Part shown: positions 46,983 to 57,900 of the stretch, one piece after another | Layout: the number at the start of each line of letters is the position of its first letter | Position numbering within the stretch: position 1 is the first letter of the stretch | Assembly (NCBI GenBank): GCA_025175895.1 | Contig: CM045990.1 | Span: forward strand, 41,536,658 to 41,600,657 | Source: Wurfbainia villosa | Taxonomy: Eukaryota > Streptophyta > Magnoliopsida > Zingiberales > Zingiberaceae | Length of the DNA stretch: 64,000 nt | Direction of reading: 5' to 3' | The notes under the pieces: generated by a model | Told to the model about the DNA's origin: nothing | Seen by the model: the letters and a program-made list of their open reading frames with translations, nothing else | Databases searched by the model: none | Program-made: the position numbers and the translations under genes

Positions 46983-47310
46983 TTGTATTCATCTACCATG
47001 TTCCTCATATTTCTAACATAAGGACACTTATTTTCCAATGTGCTTGGATCGTCCCCTTACTATCATACATAGTCTTAAAGGACCACTCAAGCTAAAGAGA
47101 AGAGAAGCAAGAAATAAAACATAGAGTATTTCTGCAGTAACTAGTTAGCCTCAAAGAGGCACCCCTAGAGGTGTTTCCCAAATAGCTACTTGGTTTCAAA
47201 TGGGTACTCTAATGATATTTCATCTTTTATTTTTCAAAACAATTTTTTTTCAAAATATAAAACTCTTGAACTGAATGGTTCTAATGTAACTAGGTGTCTA
47301 TGAGTGTCCC
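46983..47310. other. Target DNA right of element D, unassigned
   Basis: Starts with the TTGTA duplicate and is continuous with 33325-33372 on removal of D. On the minus strand a pyrimidine-rich stretch ending TTTAG near 47106 is followed by an open run (LEWSFKTMYDSKG) that shifts frame after about 25 codons. It may be an old exon or transposase remnant; I cannot identify it. Confidence 0.4.
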
Positions 47311-47800
47311 TACTACAACAAAAAAAATCAAAAAGACAACGGTGAAAAATCGTTGTCTATGATCCAAAAAATCCATGGTAAATTGATGCGTTGAAAAAGG
47401 TGGGGCACTCAAAGACAATGGTGAAAAATCGTTGTCGATTTAAAGAAAAGACAATGGTTTTTACCCGTTGTCTTTGAGCAGTATATCTTTCTCAACGTGT
47501 AGATTTACCATGAATTTTTTGGGTCATAGACAACCGTTTTTCACTGTTGTATTTCAACTATAACTACAACGGATTATTACCGTTGTCTTTGAGCATCCTA
47601 TCTTTCTCGATGTGTAGATTTACTATGATTTTTTCATAGGCACTTTACTGTTAACCGTTGTCATTTGTATTGTCATTGTTATTTTAATCCTTGTATTTTT
47701 AACCATTGTCATTTCTCAACACACATTAGAGAACAATAAATCATCGTCGATTTATAGTATTGTATTTTTAATATACATCATACAACAATATAAAAAAGAA
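47311..47800 (+). mobile_element. CACTA-like DNA transposon terminal region
   Basis: The end TACTACAACAAAA is one base from the CACTA consensus. It is followed by inverted subterminal motifs GACAACGG/GACAATGG and CCGTTGTC (near 47335, 47351, 47414, 47430, 47468, 47580), the hallmark of plant CACTA elements. The other end is not seen and may lie beyond the element F insertion at 49311. I see no transposase. Confidence 0.7.
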
Positions 47801-48314
47801 TTATAGAAAATATATATACACTCGCACTTGTAACAATGTGAAGTACAAGCTCATATCATCCCATTTTAAATGATCACTCTTAAAAACATATATAAAAAAG
47901 TACTTATAGCAAAACAACTACACATCATATGCTTAGTACTATATCAAAAGAATTATGCATAACCAAAACACTTATAGATTACACATCTAACCAAAAGAGG
48001 TATGAATACTTACATTTCCTACTCATCATATATGTGATCTTGTATGCATTCAACCCACTCCGAACATACTTCATCAATTTCCTTTGCAACTATCACAGAT
48101 TTTGTGAAATGCATGTGAATAAATGAATGAAAATGTAAACTACTGAACACTTTGAGTACTGTGATAATTAATTGCACAGATCATTTTACAAATAGATTTC
48201 AATAAAAAAAATTGAAAATATATCTAATATTACTATTGATCGTAGGGAAGCTTTGTCAATGGATGCAGCACCTTCAATTATATCACTCATATATCGTAAA
48301 ACAAAATAGCCACA
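47801..48314. other. AT-rich DNA next to the CACTA-like end
   Basis: No repeat match within the window and no convincing coding signal; the 65-codon frame at 47929-48126 lacks any known motif. Confidence 0.4.
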
Positions 48315-48626
48315 TTAGTCCCAGAGGCTCCTTTCAGGTGGTTGCATTTTCAAGCTCTGGGGTAAGATCATGGTGAGTAACTTTGGCCTTTCTGCTCTTA
48401 AAGCACCCCTAATAACTGCTGCATCAGTCCCAGAGGCTCCTGAAGTAAAAATATGGTTCTTCTGCAGTGGAATTATAGTGTATTAAGAACTAAGAGCCGC
48501 AATTGGGCGATATGAGGAATTTGGATCATGTGGAAACCTTACAGTAATAACCATGGCATAGCTGAGAATATCAACAAGTTGTTGATGCATGAATCCCATG
48601 TCCCGTGTCCCAAAAACCCAATTGAT
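48315..48626 (-). pseudogene. Two-exon host-gene fragment resembling a DprA/Smf-like Rossmann protein
   Basis: Two exons read on the minus strand. Exon a (48626-48543) encodes 28 residues including VFGTRDMGFMHQQ and ends VIT at a GTAAGG donor. An 81-base intron (48542-48462) ends in CTGCAG. Exon b continues KNHIFTSGASGTDAAVIRGA and on to QPPE at 48333, in phase. The spacing GTR ... SGxSGTDAAxxxGAL resembles the nucleotide-binding signature of DprA/Smf-type Rossmann folds, and I recall similar plant proteins, but cannot name the gene. Flanks have stops (TAG at 48627-48629; TAA at 48315-48317), so only about 71 codons survive. It lies 0.5 kb inside the CACTA-like end, suggesting capture. Confidence 0.6.
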
Positions 48627-48629
48627 CTA

Positions 48630-49310
48630 GGTCCTTGCTGTTGGATGGTCAAAAGTTCTTGGAAAATATATATAAACATTGGATACATAATAAAAACATT
48701 GTTATTTTCCTTCAACTCCATAATAGCATGGCAAGTGTGAACGTGAAAACATCAGTTTAAAATAGATACAAATTTTTTGGACTTGTAAGCCAAGCCATGT
48801 AAATCATAATTATTGGGAATCGACTCCCTAAAATTTAACTATTAAACTAGTAATATTGAAATCAATTAAATCACTTCTTACTTCACTAGAAACTTTTGAC
48901 CCTTCAATTGCCCACCGCCTATCCGAAAGAACAACCCTACTGTCGATCACCATAAATCAGAGGTGTATGTTAGTTCCCATTGGTCGCCTCAATCCAAAGA
49001 AACAGAACTATAACTACGATGTTACCAGAATTTGACTGGATAGGTTATATGAAATGCGACTGTCAATTCATCGATCTAAATCCTCGAACCACTGTAGAGC
49101 AACGATGGTGACATTCCTCCCAGTGGCGATGACAGTGCAGTTGGCTGGAGAAGCGACGACGGCAGAGAAGACAATGGATGGTAGTAGGAATCAAAGACTG
49201 GTGGTGGCAGTCGTGGAGCTGGCTACGACTATTGCCTGGCGATGGTCGTCGCATGGCTGGACACGGGCGGCTGGTGTCGGGTGCGAGGTGACTGCGGGCG
49301 GCAGGAGGAG
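48630..49310. other. Unassigned DNA, GC-rich at its right end
   Basis: Positions 48630-49050 are AT-rich without a signal. From 49080 composition becomes GC-rich (GGCGG, GACGG runs), as in a plant leader or first exon, but neither strand gives a recognisable protein. Element F is inserted at 49311; AGGAG at 49306-49310 is the predicted duplicate. Confidence 0.4.
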
Positions 49311-50866
49311 TGTTGGGAATCGGTACATCGTTAGAGGGGGGGGGTGAAAGGCGCGTACGTTGCGTAGATAGAAATCAATCGTGTGCTTGCTATAATTTTC
49401 ATTAGCACAGAGGATATACAAATAATAAAAAAATAACAAAATACAAGCACAACAAAACACGCGATATAACGTGGTTCGGAACCTTAGGGTTCTTACTCCA
49501 CGGATTGGGCTCGAATGAGCTCAAGCGATGCAAACACCACTAATAATCAATAACACTCATTCTCGACAACAAGTTGGAGGTGGAGAAATCTCTTACAACA
49601 ATTACAAAAGTAATAAAAGAAGTAAAAAAGCAAATACAACTAAAATACACAAAACAACGTAAAAAAAACTTTACAACTATTGCTTTGGATGCTTGCTTAT
49701 TGATTGCTTGAACCGAGATTGAAGACCCTGATTTACAATAGTAAATCACCAAAGAAATCGCTGCTAAATCCTCCTCCACGAGCTGCTTTTATAACTTGTA
49801 TTTGGGCCGATTCGCACTCTAGCGCTTGATCGCCATAAGGTCCCATCGCCAATGCATTTATTGTCTCACAATCGACTTAATCCACGCCATTCAAGCTCCA
49901 ACAGATACATCTCGCTATTACCATCGCCGAGGCCATAGCCAACTAATCAGTCGACTACCGAGCATTCTGCTCCCATTACCTCGACCAGTAATCGACTTCC
50001 ATCCATGGCAGTCGACTGCTCAAGTCATCAGTTGACTACTCAATGCTGGCAGTAGACTGCCCAGTCTTTTTGTTGCAGTCGAACCCCAGTCGCCTCACAA
50101 CAATCGACTGGTCATAACTCCAGTCGACTGCCAAGGGTCAACTCGGTTGCCAAGTGTCAAAACACTTGACCAATTGACTGATCTAAAGCCCCAGTCGACT
50201 GATAACCTCACCCATGAGGTTTAACCTCAAGTATAATGCCCTCATACTTGCTAGACCACCCTAAGCTTAGACCTAAGCCTTCTAGCCTCCTCTATTAGCC
50301 TCACGCCTATCGAATCCCTCCAAGTCATCCATGACTTGTTCATCTATATGCTAGCCTTCAGGTGCTTCCATCGGCTATTGTCATGCTAAGCTGGTCTATA
50401 CCGCCAAGGCATATTTGGGCTTATGCTGCCAAGACTACCGTTTGGACTTTACGTCGCCAACCAGTGGACTTATGCTGCCAAGACTCCCGCTTGGACTTTA
50501 TGCCGCCAATATCAACCCTTAGACTTTCCTTGCCAACCCATGTTGGACTTTCCAATTACCAAGACTCAAGCTTGGACTTTCCCTTATCAAGACCCATGCT
50601 TGGACTTTCCATGTCAACTCATGTTGGACTTTCCAATTGCCAAGACTCAAGCTTGGACTTTCCCTTGCTAAGACCCATGCTTAGACTTTCCATGCCAAGT
50701 ACCCATGACTTGGACTTTCCCATTGCCAAGTGTCCCACTTGGACTTTCCATGCCAAGTACCCATAACTTGGACTTTCCCATGACAATCACATTGTCATAC
50801 ATTTTGTCGAACATCAAAATACTGCTCGAGTCTGGTCAATCGTGACCTGAGTCGATTGCTCCAATA
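49311..50866 (-). repeat. 3' LTR of element F
   Basis: 1,556 bases from TGTTGGGAATC to CTCCAATA (mutated end). A minus-strand TATA box, TATAAAAG, is at 49786-49793. Palindromes lie upstream over 49945-50210 (perfect at 50009, 50121, 50192). CCAAG/CTTGG units cover 50400-50790, so the frames there are not genes. Confidence 0.85.
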
Positions 50867-52670
50867 ATCTCCCCCTTTTGATGTTTGACAAAAACCACAA
50901 ACACCTTGGAATTAGGTCACCTAACTCAAATCTCCTTACCAATTCTCCCAAATTGATAATTCTCAAATTCTCCCATCAATTCTCCCCCTTTTTGACATAC
51001 ATCAAAAAGGTTCTCTCCAAGGGTGTCAATGTCTCATATCCCAATGAGATCTTACAATCTCCTCCTTGGTCCAAAAACACCTAGAATGCCTTCACTCTTC
51101 CTAGTGATAAGTCTCATATCACTAAAGAGAGGCTATTCTCAAACTCTCTCAATTTCTAAATTAGGCATCTCACATTCTCAACATTCTCCCTCTCATGAGG
51201 AAGAACACATTCATCATCCCATGATGGATAACCTCCCCCTAAAGGCTTGTTCCCCCTTGACCATTGCACCAACAATGTCCTTGGAGAGTCCCTAAGCCTA
51301 TAGGAACACTAACCAATCAAAATTAAGGTCAAAAGTTCAAACTTGAACTTTCTCACACCTTAAAATTGATACACACTCTAAACAACTGTTATAATCCATA
51401 TCCAATAGATTTTCACCCTTTCCAATGCTCTCTAAAGCATATCCTAGGGTTAAAAGCAGTTAGGGTGGCCTAACATAGCTGAAATCAGGCTAAACAAACC
51501 TTGTTTACTCAAAATCGCATGACAATGACTGTCTACCAGCGCTAATCGCTTGATGCTAATCGATCGATTTCTACAAATGCGTAAATTCGCCAAAACCGAA
51601 ATTGAGAAATACATAAGTAAAAATATGTATTTTGAAAAATCTTGAAAATTCATATGTACATTACTTATAACAAATACAATGGGTGAAAAATATTTGAAAA
51701 ATAAAATATTCATAAAATAATGAGATTGACATAAAGTTCAAAACCATTGAAAAGTTCAATGTTTTGCCTCTACTTTGTACCAACTCTATCAATGGTGATT
51801 GCTATCAAAAGATAGACTTCACCAAGGTTTTCTAAAATGATTTTAAAATATTTTTGAAAATCTATATTAGATCATGATCAATGGGCTCAATGCACATGAC
51901 TTTCACATTATTTTTCCCCATGATCCACCCATGGTATAAGATGAGTTTGAGTTCATCTAGATACAAAAACTATGCACCTTGAACTTAACTTATTTTCTAG
52001 CATATTACATGTGTCTAGGGTATTTGAAAACACACACATGTCAATTTGATGTGAGATGTGGATTTTGTTCATCCTAATCTAGGGTCTCATGCATTTTTAT
52101 AAGGCAACACTACTTGATTTCCTTATACATGGGACTTCAAGTCATGTCATAGTCCTTAAATCAGTTTTAATTACCTTAAATGCATGAATGATGATTATGG
52201 TATATAATGATAGCATAAATAAGCATGTGCCAAAATCATGATATAATGGCATAAAAATGAACCTAAGCACTCATGACATAAAAACGACATATTATATGAT
52301 AAAAATAAACATGATGTCATGACATGGTATGTGGCAAATAAATCATGGCAAATAAAATATAAAGGTATAACAATACCTAATTTTTAATATTAGTTGTCAT
52401 TTGTTATTATTAAATTTATTTTTCCATATAATCACTTATCCTCTAAGTGTGCCAAAAACCCAAAATGACGCACCATGACTCTAAGACCTAACTTGTGCCA
52501 ATTTGATTAGTTTTTCAAACTTCCTAAATGATATTGGCACATCCTAAAATACTTTAGGATATAAGATCAAAATTATTTCCAAGGTACCCATAACCTTAAA
52601 AATGATCTAAAGTGTCACCTTTACTATGGTTGAGTTAACTACCCATCCAGACAAGGTTGACATAACCTAA
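50867..52670 (-). other. Purine tract and non-coding 3' internal region of element F
   Basis: 50867-50882 is the purine tract. The rest parallels 581-2470 at lower identity. Around 51520-51560 the array's CAGTCGACTG sites correspond to CTAATCGATCGAT-like text. Confidence 0.72.
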
Positions 52671-52675
52671 CCCAT

Positions 52676-54389
52676 TTAGCGTGAATCGATCACGCTCCTA
52701 GGAACCCAATACCTATTTGAGCTCCTTGGGTTTACTATGTATTCCTTAGGGATAACTTCCCTAGATACCCTCCTAATGACCCTCCTAGGTTTGGTAGCCT
52801 TAGTCATTGTGGTCTTGCCTAGGTTAACTCTAGGGGTGACTCCCATTGTAACCTTCTTAGTGGCCTCCCTAGGTTTATTCGAAACCTTAGCCATTAGGCA
52901 CCTACCATGGTCAACTCTAGGGATGACTTCCCTTGTGACCTTGGTTTTCCTAGACCTAGTACTAGTTCCATAATTGAATGGAACATTGTGGTAAGTCTCC
53001 TTGGGCTTAGGTTTGTGACCCAAACATTTCTTGCCCTTGGATGATTCTTGTCTTCTAGGCCCTTGACTTTGACTCCTAGACCCTATATTTTGACAATTTG
53101 ACCCTTTAATTTGATTTTTCATCTTTTCAAGGGTCTTCTCCATTTTCTCAAGTTTTGTTCTCAAAACTTGATTCTCTAACTCCAATTTTCTATTTTGGTG
53201 GGTCCATTATTTCTTTGATCATTTTTGCCCTTCCTAGGCATATGTCTATATTTCTTTTGATTAAAGCCTAGATGGTCTTCTATTTTCCTAATACTTGCTT
53301 TAGGTAGAATATTTCTAGGGACATTATTCCCAAATTTCTCCTTAGTTGAAATAGGTCTAGAGTCATTATTTCTAGACTTGTCCTTAGACCTAAAATCAAT
53401 ATGTTTAGCACCTAAACAATAAAATTTATTTCTAGCATGCTCTTTATGATAAATTTCAAGTGAATTAAAAGCATGCTTTTGATTCTTACATAAAGAATGA
53501 GCATTATAAAAATATACCTTAGGGTTTTCTTTAGAAGCTCTCCCTACATTGTTGACTCCTTCTTAGCCTTTCTTCCTCCCCCTAGGGCATTGACTCCTAT
53601 AATGCCCCTTTTGTTGGCACTTGAAGCACACCACATGCTCCTTGCTCTTCCTAGTGGGGACTCCGACATCCTTTGATTTTTTTTGAATTTTTGGTGCCGG
53701 TTGAGTCTTCTTGACCTTCTTAGGGCACTTGTTCTTGTAATGCCCGACTTCCCTACACTCAAAGCAAATTATATGATTTTTATTTTTAACTAAATTACTT
53801 GAGTTACCTAGGTCAATGGTGGAAGTTTGGGCTTCTTCATCTCTTTCGGATGTTGATGGTTCTTCTTGATTTTGCTCTTGTTCTGGAGTGGATGGTCTCT
53901 CCTCCCCCTCAATTCTAGAGGTGGAGGCTTCTTCTACTTCTTCTTCCTCGGATGTCGAACACTCATCGACCTCCAAATCCTCACTTTCTTGTGAGGATGA
54001 GATTGCTTCTTAGGCCTCTTCCTCAAATTGAGCCGATGATGGTTCTTCATGGAGCTTGACCAATTCACTCCAAAATTCCTTTGCATCTTTGTATTCACCT
54101 AACTTGGACACAACATCGTTAGGAATTAAATCAATCAAGAATTTTATTACCTTATTACTTCTCTCAAATTCTTAGAGTTATTCCTCAGTCCACTTTTTCA
54201 TTTTGAGGAATCCTCCTAAGGCCCTCTTGGAAATTTGAATCCTTCCATCAAGGTGGCTCAATCCTCGATGTCCATCATCATCACGAAGTCTTCAATCCTT
54301 GACTTCCATTAGTTGAAGCCTTCTCATCCATAGAACGCATATGGAATTGGGGTGTTGATGTCTCATTCCAATTTCTCTTCAAACTCCAT
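52676..54389 (-). pseudogene. Element F gag, broken
   Basis: The homologous start is the ATG at 54389-54387. Two open pieces remain. 53976-53563 has the acidic segment and two intact zinc knuckles (CFECREVGHYKNKC and CFKCQQKGHYRSQC). 53185-52676 has a Leu/Glu coiled-coil-like start and the conserved end IPKEYIVNP ... YWVPRSVIDSR. Stops and indels elsewhere include a TGA shortly after the start that is also present in the array copies. The intact first knuckle shows the Cys-to-Tyr change in the array is derived. Confidence 0.8.
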
Positions 54390-54443
54390 CTTCTTCCCTC
54401 TAGCGTGCTCCCTTGGCAGTTAGTCCAAATGAAGAGCAGCTTC

Positions 54444-54455
54444 GCTCTAATACCA
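54444..54455 (-). other. Primer-binding site of element F (one mismatch)
   Basis: The minus strand reads TGGTATTAGAGC, one transition from the consensus. Confidence 0.85.
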
Positions 54456-54457
54456 CT

Positions 54458-54910
54458 TGTTGGGAATCGGTACGTCACTAGAGAGGGTGAATGACGTGTA
54501 CGTTGCGTAGATAGAAATCGATCGTGTGTTTGCTACAATTTTCGTTAGCGCAACGGATATACAAATAATAAAGCAATAACAAAATACAAGCATAACAAAA
54601 CACGCGATATAACGCGGTTCAAAACCTTAGGGTTCCTACTCCATGGATTGGGCTCGAATGAGCCCTAGCAATGCAAACACCACTAATAATGAATAACACT
54701 CCTCGACAATAAGTCAGAGGCAGAGAAACATCTTACAACGATTACAAAAGTAATACAGGAAGTAAACAAGCAAATACAACTAAAATATATAAAACAATGT
54801 AAAGAAAACTTTACAACTATTTCTTTGGATGCTTACTTATTGATTGCTTGAACCGAGCTTGAAGACCCTGATTTGCACCAGCAAATCGCCTCAAAATCAC
54901 CAAAGAAATC
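54458..54910 (-). repeat. 5' LTR of element F, truncated
   Basis: It matches 49311-49757 from TGTTGGGAATC to CAAAGAAATC, where element A begins. Confidence 0.85.
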
Positions 54911-57900
54911 TGTAACGACCAGGCCCCTGTTGGCGGAATTCGGTGACCCCTATTGGTCAACGACCGTCGCCCCTGTTGGCGGAATTCGGTGACCCCTATT
55001 GGTCAACGACCGTCGCCCCTGTTGGCCCGTCGTTACTCACCTGGACTTCCCACCCCTGGAAGTGGATTTTTGCCTTCCCCAGGATTCGAACTCTAGACCT
55101 CCAGGCTAAGTACTAAAGTTTATGAATCCTGGTAACCAAGTGAGTATGCCGCGCCGAAAATCAAACGGACAGCATCTCCCCTGTACGTGGCAACATATCG
55201 GGTTAATACAAGGCCCGTAGGCCCACAACAACAATATGATATACACAGATATCAACATATCAAACGCAGCGGAAACATACAACAGATAAAAAAATATACA
55301 ATAACCCAACTGTGCACTCCGGAGTGACTTGACACAACAAGAAACATAATAGAAGCCACATCGAAAGCCAAATATATACAACACGTCCGTATATCACAGA
55401 TACGGAAACAATACGGGCTAAAACCACAAAACGACAATCCACACACAAATACAACAATGCGGATTAAATATCCATCCGTCCGGTGTGAGATGGGATCAGC
55501 TGAGTCTCAACGCCCAAGGAATCTTCTACTGTTATCCGGCGACAGAAGCCTGTGGTCCTGGTGGTGAGTATAAACTCGGGGTAATATATAGAAAGTGCAT
55601 GAACAATATATAAGGATAGATCTACAAGTATACATGTGAAGATCTATAGGTATACAAAGATGAGTCCAATAGACATACAAATTCTATCCAACTCTAATAA
55701 CAAGTAACTGTAAAGAAAGTCATACTCAATGTAAATACTAAACTGATCAACTGAACATGAAGTAATGTACCAATGTACCTGACGGTCTGCAACACCATAA
55801 GCTATATCATCCTGACAGATATACAATAACATAACCCATATATAATGTATCAGTCAATCCTATACCGACTAATACTCGGACATATATGAATAAGATATGA
55901 TCACCGTATAATAACCCGGTCTGCATACACAATGACATGATGCTAATCAAATGCATATAACAGTCTGAATCAACGCATGTATCATGCTCAACACATAGCA
56001 GTAAATAAAATACAAATGGCATGTATCATGATGTACAAGCATGTGCAACAATCATAGCTCAATCAAATGCAGCATCTCACAGGCATATGTAAAACATATA
56101 TCAAATACATGCATACATATATATCAGCAATGCATATGCATGGTCACTGTCTGCGGACCCGTCCAACCACGACCCCAGAGTGGCCAGGGTGGCACGACAA
56201 ATGACAACTAGCCCGACTCCAGCTGCCACCACTCTCGAGTGGCCGAGTTGGGTAGTATGACTGAGTAGCGTGTAAGCGTAAAAAGCTAACTACTCCTAGG
56301 GGCCCCTGCTGCAAGCCACGCTGTCCCTACCCATGAGTAGACAAACGCCGCACACAGGACAATCGTGACTCACACAACCACCGTCTATAGTGGGCGAGTG
56401 CTAACACCACTCTGCACAGTGGCCAGGTGCGCATCTCCAGCTACCACCATCCATAGTGGCCGAGCGCGGCACATCCAATGCTCTGCCCTCAACCCTGCTA
56501 CCACTACCCCGAGTGGCCGGGGAGGCAGGATGACTGACGACCCGTCTCATCCACAAGGGAGACCCAGTCGTCAGCATGCATGCAAATGTAATGATGCATA
56601 GATCCACACAAGTATCCTCGCAACACTCCCTATCCCACGGGGAGTCCTGGTCAACTAAAAGTCAACTATGCAAGGACTACAATCCATAAGACTCTCTCTA
56701 TCGCATAAAGAGTCATACTCATCTGACAGTCAACCACGCTAAGACCTCTAGTCAAGAATATACAATCGATCCCCATATAACCATACACAGGCATACAATC
56801 CATAATGGATATACCATCACACTAGGACTTCTAGTCCATGGTCACATACTGACAACCACACATCTAACTATGCATAGACAACTAGATCCACCATAGATGC
56901 ACCACTAATACGGGTATGATATAACAATCGACTCCATAATCCAATCCATCACCTAACCCTAGTGATGTAACACAGTAACCCAATCTGAAGTCACAAAAAT
57001 AACCCTAACCACATGTACTTACTGAACATATATCAGCTAATACATAATAGGGTTTATAGTTCCTATCCGAGCTAGATAATCAATGAAGTACGAGTATATA
57101 TCTCAAAGGTCAAGGCAAGATAAGCATATGATTAAATAAGAGTGGATTTAAGGTAAACAGTATAAACATAAATCCAAGATCATGCACTAGAATTTGATCA
57201 AAACTACAGGACTGTAGATATTACCCACCGACACGGCTCATATCCACATCCGTGAACTCGCTATCAAAATCCTGTAATCAATACGCAAACATTGACAAAG
57301 TCTATTATAAGTCCAATGATGGTATCAAATCCCAAATCGAACTTACCTAGCTTGATTCATTCATCCCCAGTAGATCTGAAACCAAGTCTTCGGTCGTATA
57401 GGAACAATCCCTACGCAACTCCCTATCATGTAGATACACCCTGTAACCATCGTCCAAAGTAACTACATGAATATCATCCCCTCACAAGGGCACCAAATTT
57501 GACTCACCTCACTCCAATTCAATCACACCGACCTCCTTGATCCAGTGTAGAACATTGAATCTGCACAATCCAAATTCAATCATCTTACCATTCTAATTCC
57601 ACAAACAGGACCCATAATAAAGCATCTCTCAGATCAAGAATCACTACAAAACACTCCACGCTAAAGAATATGAATCTGACAGAACCATAGGTTAACATAG
57701 AACTTACCCCACATTCGATCCACAACTCTGATCTTCACCGCCACCATGAGCTACCGACTGCAACAAAATCCCCCTCACGATGCCTACGGAAAGGAAATGG
57801 GCAGCAGCTCCCAATTCTCGGTGAAACAAGAAATCTAACCAAATCCATAGATATAGGATTTACCCCAATAGGCAGAACACGATCTGCACACAATCATCCT

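Larger units (their letters stand above)
49311..54910 (-). mobile_element. Gag-only Copia element F, 5' LTR cut by element A
   Basis: 3' LTR 49311-50866, purine tract 50867, non-coding DNA, gag 52676-54389, PBS 54444-54455, and the first 453 bases (plus sense) of the 5' LTR to 54910. It is a sister lineage of the 1-10977 array, with the same gag order and no pol. Element A is inserted in the 5' LTR at AAATC. Confidence 0.83.

Noticed and set aside
55080..55095. tRNA gene on the minus strand
   Set aside because: Only a B-box-like match; no cloverleaf, anticodon arm or acceptor stem could be traced.
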